From: Lewinellaceae bacterium SD302
GTDB lineage: Bacteria; Bacteroidota; Bacteroidia; Chitinophagales; Saprospiraceae
Direction of reading: 5' to 3'
Assembly (NCBI GenBank): GCA_002591745.1
Contig: PDLQ01000019.1
Coordinates: forward strand, 1 to 64,000
Length of the DNA stretch: 64,000 nucleotides
In this document: positions 18,217 through 26,021 of the stretch, one piece after another
Numbering within the stretch: the first letter of the stretch is position 1
How the letters are laid out: each line of letters begins with the position of its first letter
Notes under the pieces: generated by a model
What the model saw: the letters and a program-made list of their open reading frames with translations, nothing else
Databases searched by the model: none
What the model was told of the DNA's origin: nothing
Translations under genes and position numbers: made by a program

Positions 18217-18897
18217 ATGCATCGTTTACAGTCGACCGGCTTGGCAATTCTCGCCGTATTACTCATTTTCCTTTCTTTCAGTTGCAATACCAGCAAACGC
18301 ACCAAGGGTGCCGTCATCGGTGGTTCTGCTGGAGGCGTTATCGGCGGAGTAATTGGTAAAAAATCCGGCAATACTGCAGCGGGCATCGTGATCGGCTCCG
18401 TCATCGGCGGTTCCGCCGGTGCCGTTATCGGGGACTATATGGATAAGCAATCCCGCGAGATCGAACAGGTTGAAGGAGCAGAAGTAGAACGGGTCGGCGA
18501 AGGCATTGCCGTTACTTTCGACTCCGGAATTCTATTTGGCTTTGATAGCTACACACTAACCGCTAACAGCAAGCAGAACTTACGTGAACTTGCCGACATC
18601 CTCAATAAATATGCCGATACAGAACTGAATATTGTCGGTCATACCGATAGCAAAGGTACTGAGACTTACAACCAGACTCTAAGCGAGCAACGCGCCGCCT
18701 CTGTAGCTGATTATCTTCGTGGACTAGGGGTTAACTCCAGCCGTATCGATACCCGTGGCCAGGGAGAAATGAGTCCTGTGGCCTCTAACGAAACCGAATC
18801 TGGCCGTGCCCAAAACCGCCGCGTTGAGGTAGCCATTACAGCCAATGAGGAATTACAACGCCGGGCGGAAAACGGAGAAGATATTTCCCCGAATTAG
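18217..18897 (+). CDS. OmpA-family lipoprotein with glycine-zipper
   Basis: 226 aa from the ATG at 18217, which gives a lipoprotein signal (LAVLLIFLSFSC). An upstream in-frame extension exists but spoils the signal. Residues ~30-80 form a glycine zipper (GAVIGGSAGGVIGGVIGKKSG, then AAGIVIGSVIGGSAGAVIGD) that may enter the outer membrane. The C-terminal OmpA domain (~95-210) has FGFDSYTLTANSKQNLRELAD, NIVGHTDSKGTETYNQTLSE and NRRVEV, with the Asp and Arg that bind peptidoglycan diaminopimelate. It should tether the outer membrane to the cell wall. Confidence 0.9.
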   Translation: MHRLQSTGLAILAVLLIFLSFSCNTSKRTKGAVIGGSAGGVIGGVIGKKSGNTAAGIVIGSVIGGSAGAVIGDYMDKQSREIEQVEGAEVERVGEGIAVTFDSGILFGFDSYTLTANSKQNLRELADILNKYADTELNIVGHTDSKGTETYNQTLSEQRAASVADYLRGLGVNSSRIDTRGQGEMSPVASNETESGRAQNRRVEVAITANEELQRRAENGEDISPN

Positions 18898-18905
18898 AGA
18901 TAAAC

Positions 18906-18951
18906 ATGAATAGGTAAGGAGGCGCTTTTAAAGCTCCCCCCACCTATTCAT
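18906..18951. terminator. Bidirectional hairpin terminator
   Basis: ATGAATAGGT (18906-18915) pairs with ACCTATTCAT (18942-18951), with an inner palindrome GCTTTTAAAGC. It lies between two convergent genes. Confidence 0.6.
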
Positions 18952-18957
18952 TTTCAT

Positions 18958-19611
18958 TTATTCGCGATTGTAGACACCGCGATTTTCGTCACGAAAACGG
19001 ATCAAGCCCTCTCCAGGTGCGACCCATATTTCTCGAACATCATTGAATCTCTCGTTGATAATATCAGGTGGAGTCACCATACTCAGTCGAATCACGTCTT
19101 GGTACAATTGCCCGTTAAGGGTTAATGAGTCGAGGCGCGTAGCTTCGGTATTTGTACCTCCAATAAGGTTTTCATCCTCATCAATTAGAGCAATCCTCAC
19201 GTAAGTAGTACCTCCGAAGTCGCTATCCGTCAGATTGATCGTTAATGCGGTTCCTCCGGTCTCTCTATTCAGAAGATTGGTGATCCTGAAGCCCAGGAAA
19301 GTTCTCGTCTCGTCTTGTTCAATTAATGTAAAATCCAGGTAAGGATCGCAAACAGCATTTTCGAAAAGCGTTGATACGGTTGTGTCCGCAAAAGAGAGTT
19401 CACTGGCAACTTGGAATCGACGCTCTTCAATTCCGGTGGAATCCTCCCTGATGAAAATTATAGCATCACCTGGCTCCTGGGGGAAATAGATACGATCTTC
19501 CTCGACAAAAGGCTCGCAGTACACATCGGACAAAGCATCATCATCAATCTTACAGCCAAAGGACAGCAAGGTAATTAGCAACATCAAGGTTGCGGTATAA
19601 GTAAAATTCAT
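18958..19611 (-). CDS. Hypothetical lipoprotein
   Basis: 217 aa. The N-terminus MNFTYTATLMLLITLLSFGC is a lipoprotein signal with the lipid-accepting Cys in SFGC. The remainder is acidic and beta-rich with no motif I recognise (DAIIFIREDSTGIEERRFQV, TFLGFRITNLLNRETGGTAL). It is probably an envelope lipoprotein. It lies downstream of the M28 gene on the same strand with only 31 nt between them, so both may be on one transcript. Confidence 0.7.
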   Translation of the reverse strand: MNFTYTATLMLLITLLSFGCKIDDDALSDVYCEPFVEEDRIYFPQEPGDAIIFIREDSTGIEERRFQVASELSFADTTVSTLFENAVCDPYLDFTLIEQDETRTFLGFRITNLLNRETGGTALTINLTDSDFGGTTYVRIALIDEDENLIGGTNTEATRLDSLTLNGQLYQDVIRLSMVTPPDIINERFNDVREIWVAPGEGLIRFRDENRGVYNRE

Positions 19612-19642
19612 AGTTTGTAAACTGATTGCAGCAAGAGAACGG

Positions 19643-20656
19643 TTACCGCAACGATCCCGCTGCTTCGCGGTAGACCGTTGCTAATACAACCTGACCGACG
19701 GCGCGTAGTGTCCGCTTGTCAATATTGTCCATATTATCCCGGTCCGTATGCCAGTGATCCACGAAAGTCGTGGCGGTAGGTCGATTAATTATGTCAATGG
19801 TCGGTATCTGAGCGATGCGATTAATAAAAAAATGATCGTCGGTAACTGCCCGGCTTTCATCTTCTACAAAATAATTACCGTAACCCATTCGCTTGGCGAG
19901 CCGCCATATCTTCTGACGTATTTCCGGCGCAAAATACTCGCTTACTTCCTCTACGGTAAACCGGGCATTTTTTGCCCCCACCATATCTAATAAAATTCCG
20001 TAACGCGGTTTCACACCACCTGGTAAATTTCGGGAGTAATACTGAGCACCCAATCCCCATGATTCAGGATTATCGGCACCGCTTTCGCCATAATCTTCAG
20101 CATCCAGCATAACAATGTCGACGCCAATGCCCGGTGGAACCTCACCCAAATGGCGAGCGATTTCCAATAAAACCCCCACCCCACTGGCTCCATCGTCAGC
20201 TCCGTCTACGGCTACATCGGTGCGGCCGGTATTTTTTTCGCTATCGGCGATGTGCCGACTGTCCCAGTGAGCACAAAGCAATATGCGATCGGTCGCATTT
20301 GGTTCGTATCTGGCAATGACATTGGTGCCCCGCAAGTCTTCGCCGGTATACGCCCTGGCCACAAATTCCTGCCGGCTGACTTCCGCTCCGAAAGCTTCCA
20401 GCTTCCTCACCATCCATTCCAGATTGCGTTCGTGGGCCTCCGTATTCATCACCCTGGGGCCGAAACTCACCTGTTTGGCGATGTACTGATAAGCCGAATC
20501 CCGGTTAAAGACCGGTATTTTCACAACTTTTTTAGGTACCTCGGTTACCGTAGCAGCAGGTTGGGTAGTTGTTTCCTCCGAACCACAGGCCGCTACCAAC
20601 AACCACAGCAGCAGGCAGCAAGATCCGAGTCGTCGGGTTATCTTCAATCTTGTCAT
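19643..20656 (-). CDS. M28-fold lipoprotein, glutaminyl-peptide cyclotransferase-like
   Basis: 337 aa from the ATG at 20656; an earlier ATG at 20707 would overlap the upstream gene. The lipobox is LLVAAC. Zinc-site motifs of M28 are present: LLCAHWDSR, DGADDGASGVGVLLEIA, MLDAEDYGE, VTDDHFFINR, and a C-terminal FVDHWHTDRDNMDNID. The pattern (AHWDSR, SWGLGAQYY, LLDMVG, the WHT near the end) is closer to glutaminyl cyclases than to aminopeptidases. It would convert N-terminal Gln to pyroglutamate on exported proteins at the inner or outer membrane, which fits the many signal peptides here cut before Gln. An aminopeptidase activity cannot be ruled out. Confidence 0.82.
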   Translation of the reverse strand: MTRLKITRRLGSCCLLLWLLVAACGSEETTTQPAATVTEVPKKVVKIPVFNRDSAYQYIAKQVSFGPRVMNTEAHERNLEWMVRKLEAFGAEVSRQEFVARAYTGEDLRGTNVIARYEPNATDRILLCAHWDSRHIADSEKNTGRTDVAVDGADDGASGVGVLLEIARHLGEVPPGIGVDIVMLDAEDYGESGADNPESWGLGAQYYSRNLPGGVKPRYGILLDMVGAKNARFTVEEVSEYFAPEIRQKIWRLAKRMGYGNYFVEDESRAVTDDHFFINRIAQIPTIDIINRPTATTFVDHWHTDRDNMDNIDKRTLRAVGQVVLATVYREAAGSLR

Positions 20657-20675
20657 ATTGTTTGCGAGTATGGTG

Positions 20676-21146
20676 CTACTTGCCGGATTCAGCAATTTGT
20701 TCGGCATCGACCATGATGTACATCAGCCGGTTGATATTGTCTTTGTTCAGCAGCAATTTCCCCCGTAGTTTAATACGGTCCGTAGTAAATTTCACTGGTT
20801 CATTGGCCGTTACTTCCATCACCGTTTCGGGCCCGGCTCCTCCACAGAAAAAACACATATTGTAAGGATAAGCACTGAAAACAAATTCTTCGTGGCTCTT
20901 ATAGCCTTCAACCGGAACGATATAGCCGCTGATCTCTACAACCTGCGCCTCTAATGCCTGAACTTCCTCGTGAAATACAGGGACATCTACCTTGAAGCCT
21001 AATAGCTCATCGTACTTCTTCTCGAAGGTAACCTTGGCCAGGGTCTTCCATAAATTAGGAGGCGACTGTGGTGGCGCGGGTTGGGCGTAGAGATTCCCGC
21101 AAAACAGGGTAACAATTAAAGTAAGGGCGAGGGTTGACATTTTCAT
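20676..21146 (-). CDS. Small exported protein, DUF3299-like
   Basis: 156 aa with a signal peptide (LALTLIVTLFCGNLYA|Q). The core EVQALEAQVVEISGYIVPVEGYKSHEEFVFSAYPYNMCFFCGGAGPETVMEV has the strand pattern and cysteine pair of small periplasmic DUF3299-like proteins; the family call is tentative. It is 19 nt upstream of the glutaminyl-cyclase-like gene on the same strand, so they are likely co-transcribed. A -7 box ends 4 nt before its start codon. Confidence 0.6.
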   Translation of the reverse strand: MKMSTLALTLIVTLFCGNLYAQPAPPQSPPNLWKTLAKVTFEKKYDELLGFKVDVPVFHEEVQALEAQVVEISGYIVPVEGYKSHEEFVFSAYPYNMCFFCGGAGPETVMEVTANEPVKFTTDRIKLRGKLLLNKDNINRLMYIMVDAEQIAESGK

Positions 21147-21150
21147 GGCG

Positions 21151-21158
21151 CGAAGATA
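21151..21158 (-). promoter_or_regulatory. -7 box abutting a start codon
   Basis: TATCTTCG on the minus strand, 4 nt before the ATG at 21146. Transcription would start at or next to the start codon. Confidence 0.4.
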
Positions 21159-21229
21159 CTAGTTCGTTATGAGAACGTTTGATCCACGCAAAAGGTGCAG
21201 GCATTAAGATTTCCATAGGGATCAATCGT

Positions 21230-22018
21230 CTATTTTAATCCAAACCGCTCCACAATCGCCATCAACTTAGTATCGTAATCCGGATCCGTCGTATAATTGG
21301 TCCGCGCTAGCATCGATATCCAGTTCTCTACGGAGCCTGCGTAAGCTTTCAGGTCTCCGTACTCTTTGGCGATCAAATCGCTGTGGGCACGCCAGTTCGC
21401 CCAGGCGTTAGCGTAATAGCCATTAGCAGTTACCGACCCAAAGTGGTTGTTATATTCTCTGGCTTTCGGACTGAGCCCCGCTTCGCTTTCATAAATGGCG
21501 ATGGCGAGCTTGGCTGCCGCAGGAATCTGATACTTATCTTCCTCCGTTTGAGCGACGCGCTGAAAGCGGTCGATATACTGCTGGGCGGCCACCTCATCGA
21601 TGTCCATGACAGACCAACTCGCGGGGGCAGGATTACTTGCCAGCGTAGGCAGTACACTCATTTGAGCGTTATTTGAAACCTTACGTGGAGAACCGGTTAC
21701 CGTCGTCGTACTTTTCTCCACCTCGGTTGTATTATTGGCGGCGGCGACCCCCAGTTTACCAACCGACACCGTGAAGTCTACCTGCTTCTGGGTAAATACA
21801 AAAATAGCAATGGCCACCAAGCCTAACCGAAACCAGCTGAAGCGAAAATTGGTAGCCCAGGCCGGTGGGGTATATTCTGTTTGCTCCGCACGGTGGCGGG
21901 CTGACCTGAACAGAGCAGTAAAACGCGTTCGCAGTCGGGCGAACAGCAATCTCCAATCAATAGTCAGGATACGATCTCCGGCACTTTGCCGCAGGGAAGA
22001 GTCATTTCGGGAAGCCAT
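21230..22018 (-). CDS. Glucosaminidase-domain (GH73-like) cell wall hydrolase
   Basis: 262 aa from the ATG at 22018 (MASRNDSSLRQSA); the longer frame to 22090 lacks support. A basic N-terminal region is followed by one transmembrane helix (FRLGLVAIAIFVFT) and a linker, then the lysozyme-like glucosaminidase domain from ~150 (QYIDRFQRVAQTEEDKY, AKLAIAIYESEAG, NNHFGSV, YGDLKAYAGSVENWISML). Glu in YESEAG is the likely catalytic acid. It would trim peptidoglycan from the periplasmic side of the inner membrane, perhaps to let large envelope machines assemble. Confidence 0.85.
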   Translation of the reverse strand: MASRNDSSLRQSAGDRILTIDWRLLFARLRTRFTALFRSARHRAEQTEYTPPAWATNFRFSWFRLGLVAIAIFVFTQKQVDFTVSVGKLGVAAANNTTEVEKSTTTVTGSPRKVSNNAQMSVLPTLASNPAPASWSVMDIDEVAAQQYIDRFQRVAQTEEDKYQIPAAAKLAIAIYESEAGLSPKAREYNNHFGSVTANGYYANAWANWRAHSDLIAKEYGDLKAYAGSVENWISMLARTNYTTDPDYDTKLMAIVERFGLK

Positions 22019-22113
22019 AAAAACTGATTTTTGCAACAATACTTCAAACAAGAATATTACAAATTTAAAGCAAATTGTTTTAAAAATCAATCATCAACCA
22101 ACAAAAAGTTGTT

Positions 22114-22776
22114 TTATCTTTTCTTCAGCAGTACCCTCGCCGGACTTCCGTCACAGTCTTTGATCTTAAGGGGCATACAAATAGTTTCGTAATCACCCTC
22201 TTCGATCTCGCGCAGGTCTAGCCCTTCCACGATCCACACGTCACCATTAATCAGTGAGCGGTGAGTAGCGGGAGTTGTTTCGTAAGGCCCTACGGAGAGA
22301 TAATCTACGCCCACCAGGGCAACCTTCCGTTCGGCCAGCCAGTCCGCCGCCGCGTTACCGATGGCTAGATAACCGTAATTAAAAGGCTTATCCAGCCAGA
22401 ATTCGTTGCTATTCTTGGTGCGCATGAACAAACGTTCGCCGGCTTTTATGGGTCGGGTACGGAATTCGTATTTTTCCAGGTCATCGGGCGTGATCTCTCT
22501 TTCCGAATCAAGGTCAGCGACCCTTACCGGTCCCATCCCGACACTAAGCGGAAAACTGGCAATGTCGGGTGCGTTTTCCACGAAGTGGTTCGGCCCGTCC
22601 ATATGAGTTCCCGTATGTGCGCTGAGATGCAGGATACTCACCTTGGCTCCTTCGCCACAGTGGACGTGGCTGATCTCATCGAAGCTCACTGCGGGCTGAT
22701 CGGGCCAGCCGGTACAGTTCTCAAAAATCGGGTAAGTGATGTCGATCCAGTCTTCGTTCCAGTTGTTCATATTCAT
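22114..22776 (-). CDS. Cyclase-family hydrolase (kynurenine formamidase-like)
   Basis: 220 aa cytoplasmic protein with the metal-binding signature HTGTHMDGPNH (H54-H64), the hallmark of the Cyclase/KynB family (HxGTHxDxPxH). Other parts are VALVGVDYLSVGPYE and SPARVLLKKR. Members include kynurenine formamidase, isatin hydrolase and antibiotic cyclases. No tryptophan catabolism gene lies nearby, so the substrate stays open. Confidence 0.85.
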   Translation of the reverse strand: MNMNNWNEDWIDITYPIFENCTGWPDQPAVSFDEISHVHCGEGAKVSILHLSAHTGTHMDGPNHFVENAPDIASFPLSVGMGPVRVADLDSEREITPDDLEKYEFRTRPIKAGERLFMRTKNSNEFWLDKPFNYGYLAIGNAAADWLAERKVALVGVDYLSVGPYETTPATHRSLINGDVWIVEGLDLREIEEGDYETICMPLKIKDCDGSPARVLLKKR

Positions 22777-22818
22777 TTATTTCTCTCTCCAAGGAAGAAG
22801 CCGATCAATTGTTTTCAT

Positions 22819-22840
22819 TTTGGCTAACAAAGTAGCATAG
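22819..22840 (+). repeat. Interspersed dyad motif, copy 6
   Basis: TTTGGCTAACAAAGTAGCAT, in the divergent spacer between the cyclase and serine protease genes. Confidence 0.85.
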
Positions 22841-22920
22841 CTCCGGGTAAATAAATACATAATCCTCGAATTCAAGTAGCTTGATTTTCATCCTATATCA
22901 GCCCTACAAGCAACATTACG

Positions 22921-22928
22921 TACCTTTG
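22921..22928 (+). promoter_or_regulatory. -7 box of the serine protease gene
   Basis: TACCTTTG, a perfect Bacteroidota -7 element, 24 nt before the ATG at 22953. A -33 TTTG at the expected distance is not evident. Confidence 0.45.
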
Positions 22929-22952
22929 CATTAGAGTCTACTATCGTTTTGC

Positions 22953-24800
22953 ATGATCCCAAACAACAAAATCCTGCTAGCCGCCCTTTTCTGGTGCTGC
23001 TCCTTATCCCTTTTCGCCCAGTCCGGCGAGTGGCGTATTCCCGCCCCAGACATTGATTCGCTAGCCAAGGCCGACGCCCGGATGGACTACCAGCGCTTCG
23101 CTGCTCCCTTCCCGCTTGACCTGACCACCGAAGCTGGGGTCTGGACCATTAATAATGGCGTAAACGGCACTTGGAAACTCACCATTTCCATGCCTACCGC
23201 CCGGGGTCTGGCGCTTTACCTCGATCGGGTTAAACTTCCCGCCGGAGCTACCATTTCGCTCCGCAACCAGCAGGGCAGCCAAGGGCCATTCACCAGTAAA
23301 GACGTGAGCGCCCTGGGTCGTCTCTTCACCGGTTTTTTGCCCGGTGACGAAGTAACCCTCACCTATCGGGGTACCATTTTTCCTACTGACCAATCCCCCT
23401 TTCACGTTTGGCGGGCCGATTATGCCTACCGCGCCGATCTGTTCCAGCCACGTTCTGCCGGCGTTGCTCTCAACTTTGGCAACAGCAACGATTGTGAGAT
23501 CAACGTCAATTGTAATACCGGCAACGGGTATGATGACGAAAGGAATGGCGTGGCTCGCGTCATTGCAGTAGCTGCTGAAGGCTCTTTCTATTGCAGCGGC
23601 AGCCTTGTGAATAATACAGCCGAAGACGGTCGCCCGCTCTTTCTGACCGCCTATCACTGCCAGGCCGGCCTTACCCCTCTTTATGATCTCTGGCGCTTCG
23701 ATTTCGGTTATCGTGCCCCCACCTGTACCGATCCGGTCAGTGAACCGCCGTTCACCGCCTATAACGGTTCGCTCTTCCATGCCGGCCGGGAAGAAAGCGA
23801 TTTCCTGTTGTTGGAAATAGTCGACCCCGACTTCAACGGTGAAAGTCACTATTTCAATGGCTGGAATCGCTCGGACGAAGATGTTAGCGGCATCTCCGTC
23901 GGCATTCATCACCCAGTGGGGGACATCCAAAAAGTCTCTAACAGTACCTTCACCGGACTTACAATTTGGGGTAACTCCATCAACTGGGAAAGCATCACTA
24001 CCCCACCCGATCATCACTTACGCATGATCGTGGACGAAGGCTCGGCCGAAGAAGGTTCCAGCGGCAGTCCTATCTTCGATCCCGACGGGCGTATTCGTGG
24101 CCAGTTACACGGCGGTAACATCAACTGCCCGGGTACCAATGTACTTTACTATGGCCGCGTTTTCCAATCCTGGACCGGCGGCGGAACGGCCGATAATCGC
24201 CTCAGCGACTGGCTGGACCCTCTCGGCCTGGAACCACAAACGCTTGACGGCACCTATCTGAACGGAAACGGGCTCGGCCGTATCCTGCGTGGCAATGCCA
24301 ATTGGCTCGGCCAGCCCGTAGAAAACGTCCGGCTTATCCTCAACTGGGGAAGTTCCATAGACACAGTCTTTACGGATGCAAATGGCGATTATGAGGTCAT
24401 CCGCCCGGAAAACACGACCAGTGTCAACATTGCCACTTTCTACGATGAGGGCGACGAAGACTTCGGCGTCAACATTACCGATATCATCTCACTTCGCCGC
24501 CACCTTCTTGGCCTGGATACCCTAGACGCCCGCACCCTGGTAGCCGCAGACGTGACCAATAACGGCGTGGAAAGCGTCGGTGACATCGTTCGCATTTCCC
24601 AGGTCATTCTCCAGCTGAGCAACTGGATAGATCGCCCCAATTGGCTCGTTTATCCTGCCATCCTGGACATCAGTGGTCTGCCAAGTAACATTTTCGGTCC
24701 TTTCAATATCGGTATCGCTAACCCCGACGCGGGTATCATCACGATCGACTTCGAAGTGAGCAAGAATGGGGATGTGAATGATAATGTATACGGGAACTAG
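22953..24800 (+). CDS. Secreted trypsin-like serine protease with dockerin-like region, no sorting domain
   Basis: 615 aa with a signal peptide cut at LFA|QSGEW. The N-terminal ~150 residues form a beta prodomain. The protease domain has CSGSLV, the His box FLTAYHCQA (H~233), DFLLLEI (Asp ~283) and the Ser box EEGSSGSPIF (Ser ~371), resembling lysyl endopeptidase-type enzymes. A linker domain (GRILRGNANWLGQPVENVRL) leads to a dockerin-like pair of calcium loops (NITDIISLRRHLLGLD; GVESVGDIVRISQVIL). The protein stops at KNGDVNDNVYGN, where relatives continue with another domain and a T9SS signal. That end looks truncated, so its route out of the cell is uncertain. Confidence 0.85.
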   Translation: MIPNNKILLAALFWCCSLSLFAQSGEWRIPAPDIDSLAKADARMDYQRFAAPFPLDLTTEAGVWTINNGVNGTWKLTISMPTARGLALYLDRVKLPAGATISLRNQQGSQGPFTSKDVSALGRLFTGFLPGDEVTLTYRGTIFPTDQSPFHVWRADYAYRADLFQPRSAGVALNFGNSNDCEINVNCNTGNGYDDERNGVARVIAVAAEGSFYCSGSLVNNTAEDGRPLFLTAYHCQAGLTPLYDLWRFDFGYRAPTCTDPVSEPPFTAYNGSLFHAGREESDFLLLEIVDPDFNGESHYFNGWNRSDEDVSGISVGIHHPVGDIQKVSNSTFTGLTIWGNSINWESITTPPDHHLRMIVDEGSAEEGSSGSPIFDPDGRIRGQLHGGNINCPGTNVLYYGRVFQSWTGGGTADNRLSDWLDPLGLEPQTLDGTYLNGNGLGRILRGNANWLGQPVENVRLILNWGSSIDTVFTDANGDYEVIRPENTTSVNIATFYDEGDEDFGVNITDIISLRRHLLGLDTLDARTLVAADVTNNGVESVGDIVRISQVILQLSNWIDRPNWLVYPAILDISGLPSNIFGPFNIGIANPDAGIITIDFEVSKNGDVNDNVYGN

Positions 24801-24907
24801 TAATTGAGAGTGCCTTAGTCGGTAGTCTTTCAGTCTGGAATAGGGTAATTTTATGTTCATATAGCAGCTACTACCAGACTTTTGACTAAAACACTCCCGG
24901 CTCCCCC

Positions 24908-25333
24908 CTACTGCGGCCTATGCCAGACCCCCATTCTCACCAGTAGTTGCCGTTCCAGTAAGCGGTCTACGTGGTTGAACTGCAATAGTAATACCGTTCC
25001 ATAGCCAATTCTGGTCAGGGGCTTGATAGCGTCTTCATCCAACCGAAAGTGATTTTTCCAGCGATCGAATCTCGGATGATAGAGGCGTACCGTAGTGCGA
25101 TCATTTTGGTCTAACAAAGTAGCAATGTCACTGCCCTTATTGAGATTACAAGTCCGGCAGGCGAGCGCCAGATTGCCTTCGTGGGTTTCCCCGCCGTGTT
25201 TTTCGCTGATGATGTGGTCAACGTGATGACTGAAATAAGCCAGGCTTTCCGGATAACCACAGTACTCACAGCAGTGGCCGGCGCGTTCACGCACCAGCAG
25301 TTTCAAAGCTTTGGGAATGTAAGTCTTACTCAA
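24908..25333 (-). CDS. HNH endonuclease
   Basis: 141 aa. It shows CCEYCG (C22, C25), HHVDHIISEKHGG (H37, D39, H40), HEGNLALACRTCNLNKG (N54, C59, C62), a complete HNH nuclease with a zinc-binding cysteine set, followed by a conserved tail (PRFDRWKNHFRLD, PLTRIGYGTVLLLQ, NRLLERQLL-like). It overlaps its upstream partner by the stop/start codons. I recall the same two-gene layout in cyanobacteria and other bacteria; its role is not known to me. A motif copy lies inside, encoding ATLLDQND just after the HNH core. Confidence 0.88.
   Translation of the reverse strand: MSKTYIPKALKLLVRERAGHCCEYCGYPESLAYFSHHVDHIISEKHGGETHEGNLALACRTCNLNKGSDIATLLDQNDRTTVRLYHPRFDRWKNHFRLDEDAIKPLTRIGYGTVLLLQFNHVDRLLERQLLVRMGVWHRPQ
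25104..25127 (+). repeat. Interspersed dyad motif, copy 7
   Basis: TTTTGGTCTAACAAAGTAGC then AATG, antisense inside the HNH gene, which reads it as ATLLDQ. Confidence 0.85.
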
Positions 25334-25584
25334 GCCGCCTGGGCACTTTTTCCTTCCAGGGCATAGAGTTTGGCCATGCGGATCATGTGTTCGGCCATCA
25401 GGAAATTATCCGCTTCGCGGGTCTCATCGGGGGTGAGACCTTCCGTCTTCTTCTTCTTGATCAGATAATCAAAACGGGACTGTTCTTCCTCGCTGGGACG
25501 AAAATCAATAATGGCTTCAGCGCTGGGCGCACTGGCCAGTAATTTCACTACTTTATTGATTGGATCTAGCCCCACCATGCTCAT
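25330..25584 (-). CDS. Small partner protein of the HNH endonuclease
   Basis: 84 aa from the ATG at 25584; a longer reading from 25641 is possible but would start inside an inverted repeat. The sequence has IIDFRPSEEEQSRFDYLIKK, then LTPDETREADNFLMAEHMIRMAK, a helical, charged protein. It resembles the small proteins that precede HNH nucleases of this type in other phyla. Stop and start overlap the HNH gene, implying translational coupling and perhaps a protein complex. An antitoxin, immunity or targeting role is speculation. Confidence 0.7.
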   Translation of the reverse strand: MSMVGLDPINKVVKLLASAPSAEAIIDFRPSEEEQSRFDYLIKKKKTEGLTPDETREADNFLMAEHMIRMAKLYALEGKSAQAA

Positions 25585-25635
25585 TAAGCGGATTGATTTA
25601 CTCCAAATATAACGATTTACCGGGAAAGAAGTTGC

Positions 25636-25677
25636 CTGCATATTTTACCGGCGCTTGCCGCCTGATAAAATATGCAG
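25636..25677. repeat. 12-bp inverted repeat upstream of the HNH pair
   Basis: CTGCATATTTTA (25636-25647) is inverted perfectly as TAAAATATGCAG (25666-25677) with an 18-nt GC-rich loop. It lies 52-93 nt upstream of the small partner gene and could be an operator or a hairpin in the leader. Confidence 0.55.
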
Positions 25678-25823
25678 ACGGGCTCAGTTAAATTAAGAAG
25701 GCTTTACATTCCGGAATGTAGGGCCCTTCGGTCCGGCCTGACGTAGCAAAATCAAAACCTCTGCTCTTCTGCGATCCTCCGCATGGACCAGTATATAGTT
25801 TCTGAAACTACTAATTGCCGCGC

Positions 25824-25886
25824 TTACGAGTACCTCGGACCAGAGGTTCTCGACCCATTCTTCGATCCAGGACCTCTGGTCGATGG
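25824..25886. repeat. Diverged REP palindrome
   Basis: TTACGAGTACCTCGGACCAG then AGGTTCTCGACC (25824-25855) is a decayed inverse of the RAYT-linked arm TAACGAGTACGTCGGACCGG; a second arm GGACCTCTGGTCGATGG follows (25870-25886). It is 17 kb from the RAYT and shows that the palindromes have spread. Confidence 0.6.
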
Positions 25887-25894
25887 CTCAGCAG

Positions 25895-25918
25895 CTTTGC
25901 TACTTTGAAGTCAAAAAA
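25895..25918 (-). repeat. Interspersed dyad motif, copy 8 (variant)
   Basis: CTTTGCTACTTTGAAGTC followed by an A-run, next to the diverged REP. Same variant as copy 5. Confidence 0.65.
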
Positions 25919-26021
25919 GTATAACGTATAACGTTTGATCCATAATGTTTGTCAGCATCGCTTACTCCCTTATTGAGCAAACGTTACCCATCTGACATTA
26001 AGCCTCACCCGTCCAATGCCC

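Larger units (their letters stand above)
25642..26021. other. Intergenic region rich in palindromes
   Basis: No gene is seen in these 380 bp. It contains a perfect 16-bp palindrome TACATTCCGGAATGTA (25705-25720), a diverged REP palindrome (25824-25886), interspersed motif copy 8 (25895-25918) and a short repeat TATAACGTATAACG (25920-25933). The two flanking genes both point left, so it holds the promoter of the HNH pair and the 3' end of the M23 gene. Confidence 0.6.

Noticed and set aside
23061-24017. 318-codon antisense frame in the serine protease gene
   Set aside because: The sense strand has signal peptide, catalytic His/Asp/Ser boxes and a promoter; the antisense product has none.
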